Shown here: piece after piece, positions 1-10,340 of the stretch
Position numbering within the stretch: position 1 is the first letter of the stretch
Layout of the letters: every line of letters starts with the position of its first letter
Assembly: GCA_032622095.1 (NCBI GenBank)
Contig: CP136067.1
Span: 174,008,556-174,072,555, forward strand
Direction: 5' to 3'
Length of the DNA stretch: 64,000 bases
DNA from: Siphonodentalium dalli
Lineage: Eukaryota; Mollusca; Scaphopoda; Gadilida; Siphonodentaliidae
The notes under the pieces: model-generated
What the model was told of the DNA's origin: nothing
Database searches by the model: none
Seen by the model: only the letters and a program-made list of their open reading frames with translations
Program-made: the position numbers and the translations under genes

Positions 1-812
1 AAACTGATTTAGAAATAAGAGAGAAATATGAGAAAAACATGGAGAAAACATGAGGAAAAGATGATATGAAACTATTGTAGGCTTACATGGTGAATAAGTT
101 GATAATAATAAGAAAGATGAAATGACTAATATATACAAGTAAGCCATATGGTTTTATAATGTTCTGAGTTTTACCGATGCGGTAAAGTTTACACGGGCTC
201 CGGGGGTAAGATATCAATAGTAGGATATCCCAGCGGTATAGTCCGTTAATGGCACATTTAGGTACGGTATCTCGCCCCAGGAGTCCATTTATATATTCTG
301 ATATATAAGGTGAGATAAGGGTTGAAATTACTGCATTAAATTCGAAGCGTTCGCTGCCTGTTACTAGTTAATGAATTTTGGTGCGGACGGTCTTCCGTAC
401 ATTTCGTATGATCAGAAAAGGTCAAAAGGTTAAAGCCTGTCTCGCCCGGGTGGATGTACTGGAGTTTCACACGGTTTGAATCAAACTTTGATAATAACAT
501 GCATTCCTTTTGTTCTTAGAGTAATATTCGTTTCAAAAGTATCATCATGTCGGATGCAAAGTCACTTAGCTACCATTTGTAACGTGAAATGCTTTAACTG
601 TTGATAAAATAGGCCAGGAAAGAATGTTTATATTAGAAATGGCAAAAATTGTGGCGCTGTCTAGTCAGGTGTCGACGAAATTGTTGTCATTGTTCACATT
701 ACGAGAGGGTGTCAACAAACATACTACACAGAGTCTAACTATGCTCATTAAAATCGGCGTGTCCGGGCGCAAACCCGGGCAGTAATTAGTCAGACCCGCT
801 GTGAGGTGTGTC
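1..812. repeat. Direct repeat, left copy (LINE 5' region)
   Basis: Positions 1-812 reappear, apparently base for base, at 3529-4340 (constant offset 3528). The match stops after GTGAGGTGTGTC at 812 and 4340. On the minus strand the right copy lies directly 5' of the LINE reading frame, while this copy cuts into the 3' part of its reverse transcriptase. The simplest reading is a head-to-tail tandem duplication with a period of about 3.53 kb whose next unit continues left of the window. Because the repeat begins at base 1, its true left end is not visible. Assembly duplication is the main alternative. Confidence 0.85.
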
Positions 813-3378
813 TTTCTATCGAGATCGTTTTTAATTTCCTCAATTGTGATAGTCTAGAGGCAGCTTTGTTTGCTGTGTATTCTATTTGTTTGTTCCATTT
901 TAAGTTTGATTGAAATTCAAGGCCAAGGTGCTTATGCGATTCGTTAAATGAAATAGTTTCGTCCTGGAATATTAAATCTGGGGAATTATCTTGAGGCACG
1001 AATGAGAAGGATATTGCCTTGGTTTTCTTGGGATTGAACGAAACTAACCAGTTGTCTGCCCATAGACTGACCCTTTTTAGGTCCTCGTTTAGTTCTGATT
1101 GTAGGATGTTAAGATTGAAGTGAGAAGCTGTGAGACATGTGTCATCAGCATACATTCTAACAGTTGATGTGAGGTTATCTGGTATGTCATTAATGTATAT
1201 TAAAAATAGGAAAGGCCCAAGGATTGATCCTTGGGGAACACCCGCTGTGATGGTTTCAAAATCAGAATAAGTGTTATTGATTCGGACCCTTTGCTTCCTG
1301 TTAGTGAGATAGTCCTCCAGCCATTTAGAAAGCGACCCTGTTATCCCATACGCGGTAGTTTTGGCAATCAACCCTCTGTGCCAGACTCTCTCGAAGGCTT
1401 TAGAGATATCACAAAATACTGAACAAGTGTATAAGCCTTTGTCGAGTGTCTGACACAGCTGGTGATAAAGATCAATCATTTGGAATGTAGTGCTGTGTTT
1501 CGGAACGAAACCCGACTGATTTTGAAATAGGAGTTTATTCTCATCGAAAAAGGACGAGATTCTCTTTAGAACTAACTTTTCAAGAATTTTACCCAGGCAT
1601 GGTAGAAGGGAAATTGGTCGGTAATTAGCGCTATCTGCGGAATCTCCATTTTTAAAGATAGGAATCACATTGGCTTTCTTCCACTGTGATGGGAACTTTC
1701 CCGTTTGTAGAGATTTTTAAAAAATTAAGAAAAGAGGGTGGGCTATAGCGTTAGCCGTGCCGTGGAGCATTTTTGGACTAACTCCGTCATAGCCATAGGC
1801 TTTGTTCGTTTTAAGTGATCTGATCGCAGATATGACATCATCGACTGAAAATTTAAGTTCTGATAATTCTTTATTGCATCGTGAACTGAAATCAGGTAGT
1901 TTGTGATCTTTCTGGTCAATCGTGGAATTTGAGAGGAATTTTGTATTCAGGCACTCGGCTTTTCCCAAATCGTTTGAGACAAAAGATACACCATTGACTT
2001 TAATATCTCCATCCGTAGAATAAATAGGTGGTATTTTTGTTATCTTCTTTTTGTTCAAAAGAAAGTTGATGAGATGCCAGAATTCACGGGGCGAAGAACT
2101 GTCATTTACCCTATCTTCGATATTGTTTTCAAATTTGGCTTTCGCATACTTTTTCATGTTGTTGACTTTGTTCCTCGATTTTTTGTATTTTGTCCAATTA
2201 TTTTCAGTGCCAGACTTGATGGCGACCGATCGCAATCTATCTCGACGTCGAATCTCACGTCGGATGTCGCTATTGAACCAAATTTTGTCTTTCGATCTTA
2301 TCGTAACTGTAGTTTGTGGTATAGTGATTCGCATTATTTCAAAGAATTTATCATAGAAAATTTGCACTACCCTATCAATGTCGTTTTCAGGCTGGAGGAG
2401 ATCGTCCCAATTTATATCATTTATTAAAATTTCCGCCTTTTGGAAGTCGCCGCGATTATAGTTCCATATTTTCCTTTGGAAGGAAGGGGATGACAGTTGA
2501 TCAAATGAGATGGTCGCATAAACACCTAAGTGGTCCGAAATTTCTAAGTCAAGGATGTCGGCATCCCTCACTTGAATGTCAGGGCTTATAATGATGGGGT
2601 CCAGAAGCGTCGCGGATGTAGCAGTGATTCTGGTCGGGGATGTAATCACATTTCTGAGTGAAAAATAGTCCGTGATATTTTTTAGTTTGGACGAGGGATC
2701 TAGATAATTTGAATTAAAATCCCCAAGTAGTATTACTTTATGGGAAATATCTAACGCTTCAAAAATGGATTCCTCGAAGAGGGTCCAATAGTTTGGGGCA
2801 CAGAAGTCCTCTGATCGGTATGATAGACATAAGAGAAATTTTGTAAGTTTACTGCGTATTTCAAACCACATTACAGACGTGTCAAATTCGAGACTTTCGA
2901 TGCGCTTGTATAATAAGTTATCGTCGAAGTATACACAAATACCACCACCATGACAATCCCGATCGGCTCGGACAGGAGGGGTGAATCCTTCAATAAGAAT
3001 ATTTTCAGATGGGTATGAGGGGTCCAGATGAGTTTCGGTAAAGCATAATATATCATAATCAGATATTATGTGATTTATTTTGTGGATTTTATTCCGAATG
3101 CTTCTTATATTTTGTTGGAAAATGGTCAAAGTGTCGGGATGGTTTTCAGTTATTAATGTCTGGTCTAGTACAGGGCCCGGATTGACATGGACTGAACCTG
3201 AAATTATAAGAAGCGCTGTAATTAAAACCAGGATCAACGGTAGCCTAATACTTGATCCACGGAATGATTTCAATATGAGAAAGCTGCATGTAACATGTTT
3301 TATTTTCTGCGACGGGGCTTTCTTCTTTGAATCAAAAATTCCCGTCACTATACGATGCTGCTCGGCAGAGATACCCAT
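790..3378 (-). pseudogene. CR1/Jockey-type LINE ORF2 (endonuclease-RT), one stop, 3'-truncated
   Basis: Non-LTR retrotransposon polyprotein read leftward from an ATG at 3378. Residues about 45-60 are a hydrophobic stretch, followed by an NPGP tetrapeptide (66-69, at 3172-3183) as in 2A-like leaders of CR1-type LINEs. Next comes an APE-type endonuclease (QQNIRSIRNK, TETHLDP, GDFNSNYLD, SDHLGVY), then the reverse transcriptase with NYRPISLLP, a GVPQGSILGP motif and the YADD catalytic box. A single in-frame TAA at 1717-1719, in a T/A homopolymer stretch, splits the frame. The RT ends prematurely about 22 bp inside the left direct repeat, so the thumb and C-terminal region are missing. No ORF1 is seen upstream. 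It is almost certainly dead in this form. Clade assignment (CR1 versus another Jockey-group clade) is inference from motifs. Confidence 0.85.
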
Positions 3379-3528
3379 TTATGGGATGTTCATGACCGAA
3401 AAGCATCGTACCGTGACGGAACTGAAGTTAATTTGGAAGACAGATGAAAAGTAATCCACAGCTCGGTCAGGGTTATTTCTAAAAGTGTGTTGTGTATGAT
3501 TCAAGAGATATTTCAAAACTAATGAGTG

Positions 3529-4340
3529 AAACTGATTTAGAAATAAGAGAGAAATATGAGAAAAACATGGAGAAAACATGAGGAAAAGATGATATGAAAC
3601 TATTGTAGGCTTACATGGTGAATAAGTTGATAATAATAAGAAAGATGAAATGACTAATATATACAAGTAAGCCATATGGTTTTATAATGTTCTGAGTTTT
3701 ACCGATGCGGTAAAGTTTACACGGGCTCCGGGGGTAAGATATCAATAGTAGGATATCCCAGCGGTATAGTCCGTTAATGGCACATTTAGGTACGGTATCT
3801 CGCCCCAGGAGTCCATTTATATATTCTGATATATAAGGTGAGATAAGGGTTGAAATTACTGCATTAAATTCGAAGCGTTCGCTGCCTGTTACTAGTTAAT
3901 GAATTTTGGTGCGGACGGTCTTCCGTACATTTCGTATGATCAGAAAAGGTCAAAAGGTTAAAGCCTGTCTCGCCCGGGTGGATGTACTGGAGTTTCACAC
4001 GGTTTGAATCAAACTTTGATAATAACATGCATTCCTTTTGTTCTTAGAGTAATATTCGTTTCAAAAGTATCATCATGTCGGATGCAAAGTCACTTAGCTA
4101 CCATTTGTAACGTGAAATGCTTTAACTGTTGATAAAATAGGCCAGGAAAGAATGTTTATATTAGAAATGGCAAAAATTGTGGCGCTGTCTAGTCAGGTGT
4201 CGACGAAATTGTTGTCATTGTTCACATTACGAGAGGGTGTCAACAAACATACTACACAGAGTCTAACTATGCTCATTAAAATCGGCGTGTCCGGGCGCAA
4301 ACCCGGGCAGTAATTAGTCAGACCCGCTGTGAGGTGTGTC
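3529..4340. repeat. Direct repeat, right copy (LINE 5' region)
   Basis: Apparently identical partner of 1-812. On the minus strand it precedes the LINE ORF and is probably 5' UTR/promoter sequence. It shows no convincing long ORF. Beyond 4340 the sequence departs completely from what follows 812. Confidence 0.85.
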
Positions 4341-4440
4341 GTGGTCTGGGACACACAAGTTTGTCGAGCTGCCTGAACGTTGATCTGCCCGGCTGGGTTT
4401 ATGCACTGAGATATGTATGGTGTCCTGTTTCTGCCACATA

Positions 4441-4815
4441 CTTTTTTCGCTTCCTTCGTTTGGTTTTTAAGCTTGGTTCGCTTGGTTTTTGCGCTTGCTT
4501 CGTTTCCTTCGCAGCGAAGCAAGCGAACAATCTCAATTATTTCGTTTCCTTCGCCACGAAGATACCGAAGGAAGCGAAAAAATCAAACGAAGCAAGCGAA
4601 AACATCAAACGACGAAAGCGAAAAAAACATCATTGTTATTTCGCTTGCTTCTTTGTTTGTTTTTTTCGCGTCCTTCGGTTCCTTCGTGTGACATTTTGTT
4701 ATTTTTTCGCTTTCAGCTGTTCCTTCGCTTAATTCGCGAAGTATCCGAAGCAAGCGAAGGAACCGCCGAAACCCAACAACATCCAAGAACCAAGCGAAAT
4801 GGTGCGGGCCACAAT
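4441..4815. repeat. TTCGCTTCCTTCG / CGAAGGAAGCGAA mosaic repeat
   Basis: About 375 bp built from short words TTCGCTT, CCTTCG and their complements CGAAG and AAGCGAA in both orientations, so the tract can fold on itself in many registers. Open frames of 90-130 codons here are by-products of the repeat. It sits where gene A's intron 2/exon 3 should continue leftward. Confidence 0.7.
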
Positions 4816-5120
4816 GAAAACACATTACCTCGGTAAATAGGCTTGTATAGAACCTATCAAATAGTGCCATATTGAACTCCCCGGCTTAGTTTGACGTTTA
4901 TGTTGGACATGTATATGCCGTTATATACGCATCATTGTATTACTGGACATTACAAATCAAACAATCTTAACCCTTTCTTAAATAAATGGATTCTCCCAGT
5001 CAGTTAAAATGTACATTGGAATACTCTGGGGGGGGTGTTAATGCGATAAACGCAGACGACAGATAAATAAAAGTACAGAAGGAGTCCTATTTATTGAGGG
5101 AATGTTTACATAATGTTTAT
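4816..5120 (-). other. Gene A intron 2 sequence homologous to gene C intron 2
   Basis: No gene. Read on the minus strand, words around 4800-4920 (CCGCACCATT, GATAGGTTCTATACAAGC, GCCGGGGAGTTCAA, CCAACATAAACGTCAAAC) correspond to gene C intron 2 around 37.74-38.06 kb. This shows that A and C introns are homologous and that exon 3 of A should lie further left. Confidence 0.55.
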
Positions 5121-5167
5121 ATAATAAGTTCAACAAACGAAATATGGTCGTTTGTTGAACTTATTAT
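5121..5167. repeat. Perfect inverted repeat, 20-bp arms, 7-nt loop
   Basis: ATAATAAGTTCAACAAACGA at 5121-5140 is exactly complementary to 5148-5167 across a 7-nt loop (5141-5147). It lies in gene A intron 2, about 80 bp past the exon 2 donor. Probably a foldback remnant. Confidence 0.85.
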
Positions 5168-5245
5168 CTGAACATTTCATATGGGATAACCGCTCATCAA
5201 AGATGCATCAGAGTAGACAGGGTGAAGATGGCTTTTCAATCTCAC

Positions 5246-5764
5246 CTGAATATTTTGATGAACCTCCATCATCATCAGATCGTTTCCATTCTTCCAGGTA
5301 TACATCTATCATGTCTTCGACCACACCCGGTTTGTAGTTATCTTTGTGCTTTTGAATTTCTGATAGTATTACATTCAAAACATTCCTAATGTTAGTGATA
5401 GCTTTCCTCACTTTGAAAGGATCACCGGGAATATATTTCAATGCGAGTGGTAGAATGAGAAAGTTATTACCGTCTTCCGCCGTAGATTCCCGAATACCAC
5501 TCAAAAGAGATAAGAATTTCGCGTCAGCATAATCGAATCGATGTCCAAAGACAATTGAGGAAATAACATTGCTTGTGGCGTTCATTATCAGTGGATTTGC
5601 ATCAAATGGTCCTTCGTTGTATTTCTCTATCTCTGAGATTAATACTTGTGCTTCTCTGTGTATTTTAGCTTGCATGGATGTCTTCCCCATTCCAAAATGT
5701 CGTAGATGATGATGACAGAAATGTCGATTATTTTTCCAGTCTTGTCCAGAAGCTAGCATTATCC
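5246..5764 (-). CDS. Gene A exon 2
   Basis: 519 bp. The acceptor on the minus strand is TTTACAG then GGATAATGCT; the donor is AAATATTCAG then GTGAGATT. The frame is open throughout and codes for GIMLASGQDWKNNRHF to the SSKYS end, about 173 residues. It is longer than the B/D (516) and C (510) equivalents by 1 and 3 codons. Confidence 0.88.
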
Positions 5765-8700
5765 CTGTAAACCAAATATCGAATTAAGTAACCATGAATT
5801 AGTATTTTGTAGAGTACGTGTATTTTTAAAAGGTCAATAGTCTTGACTCAGATCGCAAGCATGTCCGACGTCACTTCTGTGTTGGATAAACACGCATCTG
5901 GTGACGCAATACTTCTCTATTTCAGAAAAAAAGGGAAAATAGGATCGGCTCAAACTTTTCTCTTGAACCCTTTACCCAACAGAACGGCCCTGTGCCAATG
6001 CATTCTCTTATACATGCGAGTCGACCATAGGTCGCCTCGCATATATAAGAGAATGCATTGGCTTAACACATTAAAAATGATAAAATTGTCAAAGAATGTA
6101 GAAAATATTATATATATTAGGCCAATGCATTATCTTGTATATGCGAGGCGACCTATGGTCGACTCGCATATATAAGAGAATGCATTGGCACAGGGCATAA
6201 CTGTAACCATCACAATGTGGTCAATGAACCGGTTCCAATGATATCCATATGTGTATGGTGTTATTGAGACAGACCGAAGATATTTTAGGCTGTTGAAGCT
6301 TTATATGGGCGTTTTGGCCGGTTTTTTGGGTAAAGGGTTAAAGATCCACGATAGTAAGCTTTGCTAAGATTATGTTCAGCTTACCACAGGGGGTCTGCAA
6401 TTTTTTTTTCCGAACACTAGGCGGGGTGGGTGGCTGGTCCAGCAGCCCGGCCCCGTAATTTTTTTCCTGTAGTCATTTTTCTTCAAAATAATGGGACAAA
6501 AGGTTTTAAAGGCACGTGAGGCCTTAGTTGTCGAAAATATTCATATTTGTTCCAATCACCGTAAACAGAAAAACATTAAAACGCATATTTTCGTTCATAT
6601 ATACCATGACCATCGCGTAAACAGCATGTTATCATAAAGATTTACTATATTTTACCTAAGCAAGAGCCTGATTGTGTTACAGAAGACAACACAATGCTGT
6701 TGGCTAATCACACACAAATGGCATAAACGCTCTTTATTCGTTCCATATCAGGAATTCACCCACAATGAACGCTCTTTAAGTTTACCATCATAATATAAAC
6801 AAACACCAGAAAAGTAACTTTTTATGCTTTTGTTTACATAACAATGGTAAAACATATGACAATAACATACTGTTTATGCGATATTTCTTATTTGTATACG
6901 GACAAAGTCTGTCTACATCTGGTTGTTCTTTCTGTTTGTGGCGGTTTTTGACGGGTGGAAATATTTTCACAGGATACCCACCGCCAAGGCCAACCGTACC
7001 TTTAAGAATGCTTCTATCATGTACTTGGTATGATCTTAACTCTTGGTATAGGGTGGTTGTGGTAGGGGGGGGGGTTGAGTTCATCATCAGTTAATAATGA
7101 GAGATAACACCAATTGGTAATAAAAAGGTCAGCTTGCTAAAACTGTTTCATCAAGTATATATCAATCCACATTGAAATGGAAAGGCTCAGGTTTAAATAG
7201 TTCCATTAAAAATCATTTATTCAACCTGATATAAATGAAAACATAACACAATAATAGATTCTTCAAATAAATGTAAACTCTTCAAATAAAAATAGACTAT
7301 TCAAAAAACCATAATAAAATAAAACATAAAGGTGTTAAAACAAACTTTAACCGATTTCAATGGGTCTACGATCACCTCCAGATCAGAGCTGTCAAATTTG
7401 AACGATTTTCGATGAAAAACATGGCCACTGGATTTTACTCTTTGCATCACTAAATCCTTTAGCACACCATACAGAGCTTATCCCTCATCCGATCATCACC
7501 AAACTTCATATGAATTATCAGTGTGCCCCTATGATGGATGCCTACCATTTTTTTCTCGAAATCTGTTAAAAACATGGCTGCCAGAAGCATCTTGGATTTT
7601 ATTCTTCGTATGACTAAATCCTTTAGCACATCTTACAGGTCACAGTTCTCATCCAATCGTCACCAAACTTCATATGGATCTTCGGGGTGACCCCAAGATG
7701 GGAGCCTCCCTTTTTTCCTCGAAATTTGTTCAAAACAAACATGGCCGCCGGCAGCCATCTTGCATTTCAAATGTGAATCAGCACAACCTACAACCCACAT
7801 TTATTGGAGAATTGCTTTGACACTTTACAGCCTATTGGCAAATGTACAGTGGGAATGCTTCTATAATCATGATACAGAACATACAGTAATACCCTAAATA
7901 ATCGACTCCTTATCCACAGCAGAATTATGGGTAATTTTTCAGGATTTATTCGGAAATATGGCTTTTTGCCATTTATCGGAAAGCTCTCACTGAGAGCTTT
8001 CCGATGAATGACAACAAGCCATGGTTCCGACTAGATCCTGAAAAGTTACCCATAATTCTGCTATGGTTAAGGAGTCGATTATTTAGGGCATTACTATAGA
8101 TCGGATAAGATAAGGACAACTAAGTAAATTAGTCATTTGAAGCAGTTTGAAGGGGGTGGGTCCCTATCCCAGAATCGGAAAAAATAAAAATTAGGGGGTG
8201 GTGGGTAGCCAGAGGGCGGAAAAAATTAAAAAGCGCCTAGCGTCTGAAAAAAAATTCCTGACCACCACCCCCCCCCCCCCCCCCCCCCTGCTTACCAGGG
8301 AAACGCAAAAATAAAAATACTTCCAATCGCAATCACGCGTATTACACAAGCATCGCGAAAATTCAAAATATCATTCTTAAACGGACTTGGCTCATTCGAA
8401 ACTCCAAATGTTTTTCTGCGTAATTTGTAGCGACGGATACGAGAGGTCGATAAATACACGAACTATTGATATACCGGCTTCATATGCTCTGATAAACACT
8501 TGCCAGTCACAGCCATTTTTCAACCGTTTTCAACTTTTTCGCCAGAAGTCAGATAAACGCTCTTTATTGGTACCATATCAGGAAGAGACTACCACGGAAC
8601 GCTCTTTTCTGTTCCATGTCGTGAGAATGGTTGTTTTGTGTTTGGGACCCAAACACCGTATTCACAGTTGTATTTTGCATTACTTCGATGCGTCTTTTTG

Positions 8701-10184
8701 GGTCACATAATGCTCGTAGAAAGGTAGTTCAGATAATTTATCGACCTATTTAGATACTGATAAAATTTCAAAAGCGAATAATAATATGTATATTTTGGGC
8801 GCAATGTACAAAAAATATAAAAGTAAAAACATCAAGGGAATATTCAGTATATAACATGTCTAAAACCCGCTTTGGGGAAACTTTGATGGCGTCCAACATG
8901 GTTGTCCATATTTCATTATGTCTCTAAATAATTCATTATATGATATATTGCGGCATATGCATCACGTAGCTATACCAGTTTATATGAAACAAAAGTACCC
9001 GAACGAATAGAGTGCAACAGACAGAAAATATTACAATCATGTCCATGAGGTGCCTGCCATATTGGGCGCAGCTCCAAGATATGCCACGGAACAAGCAGCA
9101 AGCAAGCAACAGATCTATCAAAAATATATATCGGTCGCTGCCACCCAAGGAAAACCAAATTATTTACGTCTTTAACCCTTTACCCAACAAACCGGCCAAA
9201 ACCGACCAAATAAAGCTTCAACAGCCTAAAATATCTTCGGTCTGTCTCAATAGAACCATACAAATATGGATATCATTGGAACCGGCTCCTTAACCACATT
9301 GTGATAGTTACAGTTATGCCCTGTGCCAATGCATTCTCTTATATATGCGAGTCGACCATAGGTCGCCTCGCATATATAAGAGAATGCATTGGCCTAAAAA
9401 AAATCTTTTTTTAACACTTTTTACCATTTTTTCTTACATTCTTTAACAATTTTATAATTTTTAATGTATTAAGCCAATGCATTCTCTTATATATGCGAGG
9501 CGACCTATGGTCGACTCGCATATATAAGAGAATGCATTGGCACAGGGCCGTTCTGTTGGGTAAAACATTCTAAGATAGGGAATGTAACACAGCACAGTAA
9601 TGTTTCACCACGGGAAAGCTTCCATTTGACCCAAACCGAAGACATACAAGCAATATAACTCCCACCAACAATTCGGATCGTAACATCCGTTATAGATGTG
9701 TAACGGGGTGGGATTCGGTCCAAAACAAAAATAGCATCCTCCCAACCGATATCCCAAGCTGGTGTGAACCGAGAATACTTGGTCTACTCTGTAATATGGA
9801 ATACAGACCTTCAGTTTCAACGTTGGAATATGTACAGGCTTCATATATGTCGCTCCTGGGTCTGTCCGAGAATGTATCTCCATGATTGACGAACATATCT
9901 TTGAGTGTTTCGTATCCACTAACTACTATAAACACTTTATTGAATATTTGTAAAGAGAATACATCGCCGTACTTCCGCCTACATTCAGCAAACAGATCCC
10001 TGAAATCCGCGCCCCTGAGATCTAACAGGTTCCCAATGAGGGGTAACCGCGGGGGTCCCGGGGGCAGGTTGTGCCTCGGTCGACATAGTAGTGTCAAATA
10101 TCCAAGAAGTATCACTACGATTAACACCAATATCAGAGAAATATTCTGCACAGCAAAAATTGAGAATGCTCCAACCAACGCCAT
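5246..10184 (-). CDS. Cytochrome P450, CYP2 clan (gene A), exons 1-2 only in window
   Basis: Heme-thiolate monooxygenase, expected to be ER-anchored and to use NADPH-P450 reductase; substrate unknown. Two exons are visible: 9809-10184 (signal anchor, PPGPPRLPLIGNL hinge) and 5246-5764 (WKNNRHF C-helix, FGMGK, FGHRFDY). They join in phase 1 across a 4.04-kb intron and encode about the first 299 residues. Exons 3 and 4 (I-helix, ExxR, heme Cys) are absent from everything left of 5246; that space holds simple repeats and a duplicated LINE. The missing exons may lie beyond base 1 or be lost, so the gene is either very long-introned or a pseudogene. It is closest to gene C in both exons and its upstream region, and is divergently oriented to gene B with about 3.4 kb between starts. 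Confidence 0.8.
5966..6341. mobile_element. Palindromic-arm MITE copy 1
   Basis: Two 67-nt arms (5995-6061 and 6122-6188) are reverse complements of each other, and each is itself a near-perfect hairpin: 26-bp outer stem, one mismatch, 5 bp, ATA/TAT loop. They flank an AT-rich spacer. Outer ends match AACCCTTTACCCAA at both sides. The right shoulder (6195-6341) reappears inverted in copy 2. No ORF. It lies in gene A intron 1. Confidence 0.8.
6510..6991. mobile_element. TTAA-flanked MITE, TIR AGGYACG
   Basis: 482 bp bounded by TTAA at 6506-6509 and 6992-6995. Ends AGGCACGTGAGGCC and (inverted) AGGTACGGTTGGCC form a TIR. A diverged copy sits at 46644-47106 with the same layout and the same internal AAACGCTCTTTAT motifs. 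TTAA target duplication suggests piggyBac-type mobilisation (inference). No transposase. Confidence 0.65.
7400..7775. repeat. Diverged tandem repeat, about 150-170 bp, 2.2 copies
   Basis: ACATGGC(C/T) followed by ATCTTGGATTTTA-like sequence, CACTAAATCCTTTAGCACA and ATCACCAAACTTCATATG recurs from 7415, 7567 and 7735. No coding capacity. Possibly the internal repeat of a Helitron-like element. Confidence 0.55.
7885..8095. mobile_element. Foldback MITE, about 55-bp arms
   Basis: Left arm AGTAATACCCTAAATAATCG matches the inverted right end AGTAATGCCCTAAATAATCG, and the pairing continues through GACTCCTTA and the CAGAATTATGGGTAA block. A second inner hairpin (GGAAAGCTCTCA / TGAGAGCTTTCC) forms the centre. 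211 bp, no ORF, in gene A intron 1. Confidence 0.75.
8096..9171. other. Intronic sequence, dispersed repeats, no gene
   Basis: Includes a poly-C run (8270-8288) and sequence at 8385-8500 (GATATACCGGCTTCATATGC) shared with 18.6 kb and 55.0 kb. The 8735-8800 stretch (TTTATCGACCTATTT) resembles 44.52-44.59 kb. Open frames here have no recognisable domain. Confidence 0.5.
9172..9564. mobile_element. Palindromic-arm MITE copy 2
   Basis: Arms at 9326-9392 and 9474-9540, same palindrome as copy 1, with outer TTAACCCTTTACCCAA. The left shoulder (9185-9316, CCGGCCAAAACCGACC through AACCACATTGTGATAGTTA) is copy 1's right shoulder inverted, so the two copies lie in opposite orientation within gene A intron 1. 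Confidence 0.8.
9809..10184 (-). CDS. Gene A exon 1
   Basis: 376 bp from ATG at 10184 to GAAACTGAAG then GTCTGTAT donor. Codes MALVGAFSIF, a hydrophobic anchor and LPPGPPRLPLIGNLLDLRG, ending at VETE plus one base (phase 1). Length equals exon 1 in the other three paralogs. The start is chosen by alignment to gene C. Confidence 0.9.
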
Positions 10185-10289
10185 GTTGGGTAAACAAACC
10201 TTGAACTCTCCTGGCCAAATGAAAGGACAGCCAGACGTACTATTTCATATAAGCATTAATGTTAAATAATGTTCAGTAGAGCAAGGCGT

Positions 10290-10340
10290 TTACTGTAAAG
10301 CAATGCATAATTAACCGATGAGTTAACTCGTGGGTCACAT
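10290..10340 (-). promoter_or_regulatory. Conserved upstream block of gene A
   Basis: Minus strand, about 105-155 bp before the ATG: GTGACCCACGAGT, then CGGTTAATTATGCATTGCTT and AGTAAAC. Gene C has GTGACCCATGAGT, CGCTTAATTCTGCATTGTTT and AGTAAAC at 25686-25736. The shared TTAATT-TGCAT core resembles homeodomain/POU-type sites; function is inference. Confidence 0.4.

Noticed and set aside
1-4340. LTR retrotransposon, because of identical direct repeats flanking an RT
   Set aside because: The enzyme is APE endonuclease plus YADD non-LTR RT, with no protease, integrase or gag; the left repeat also overruns the RT frame.
4193-4870. Overlapping ORFs of 90-130 codons on both strands
   Set aside because: Generated by the low-complexity TTCGCTT/CGAAG words.
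9690-9808. Extension of gene A exon 1 past the donor
   Set aside because: The open frame continues to 9690, but the GTCTGTAT donor at 9808 and alignment to three paralogs place the exon end at 9809.
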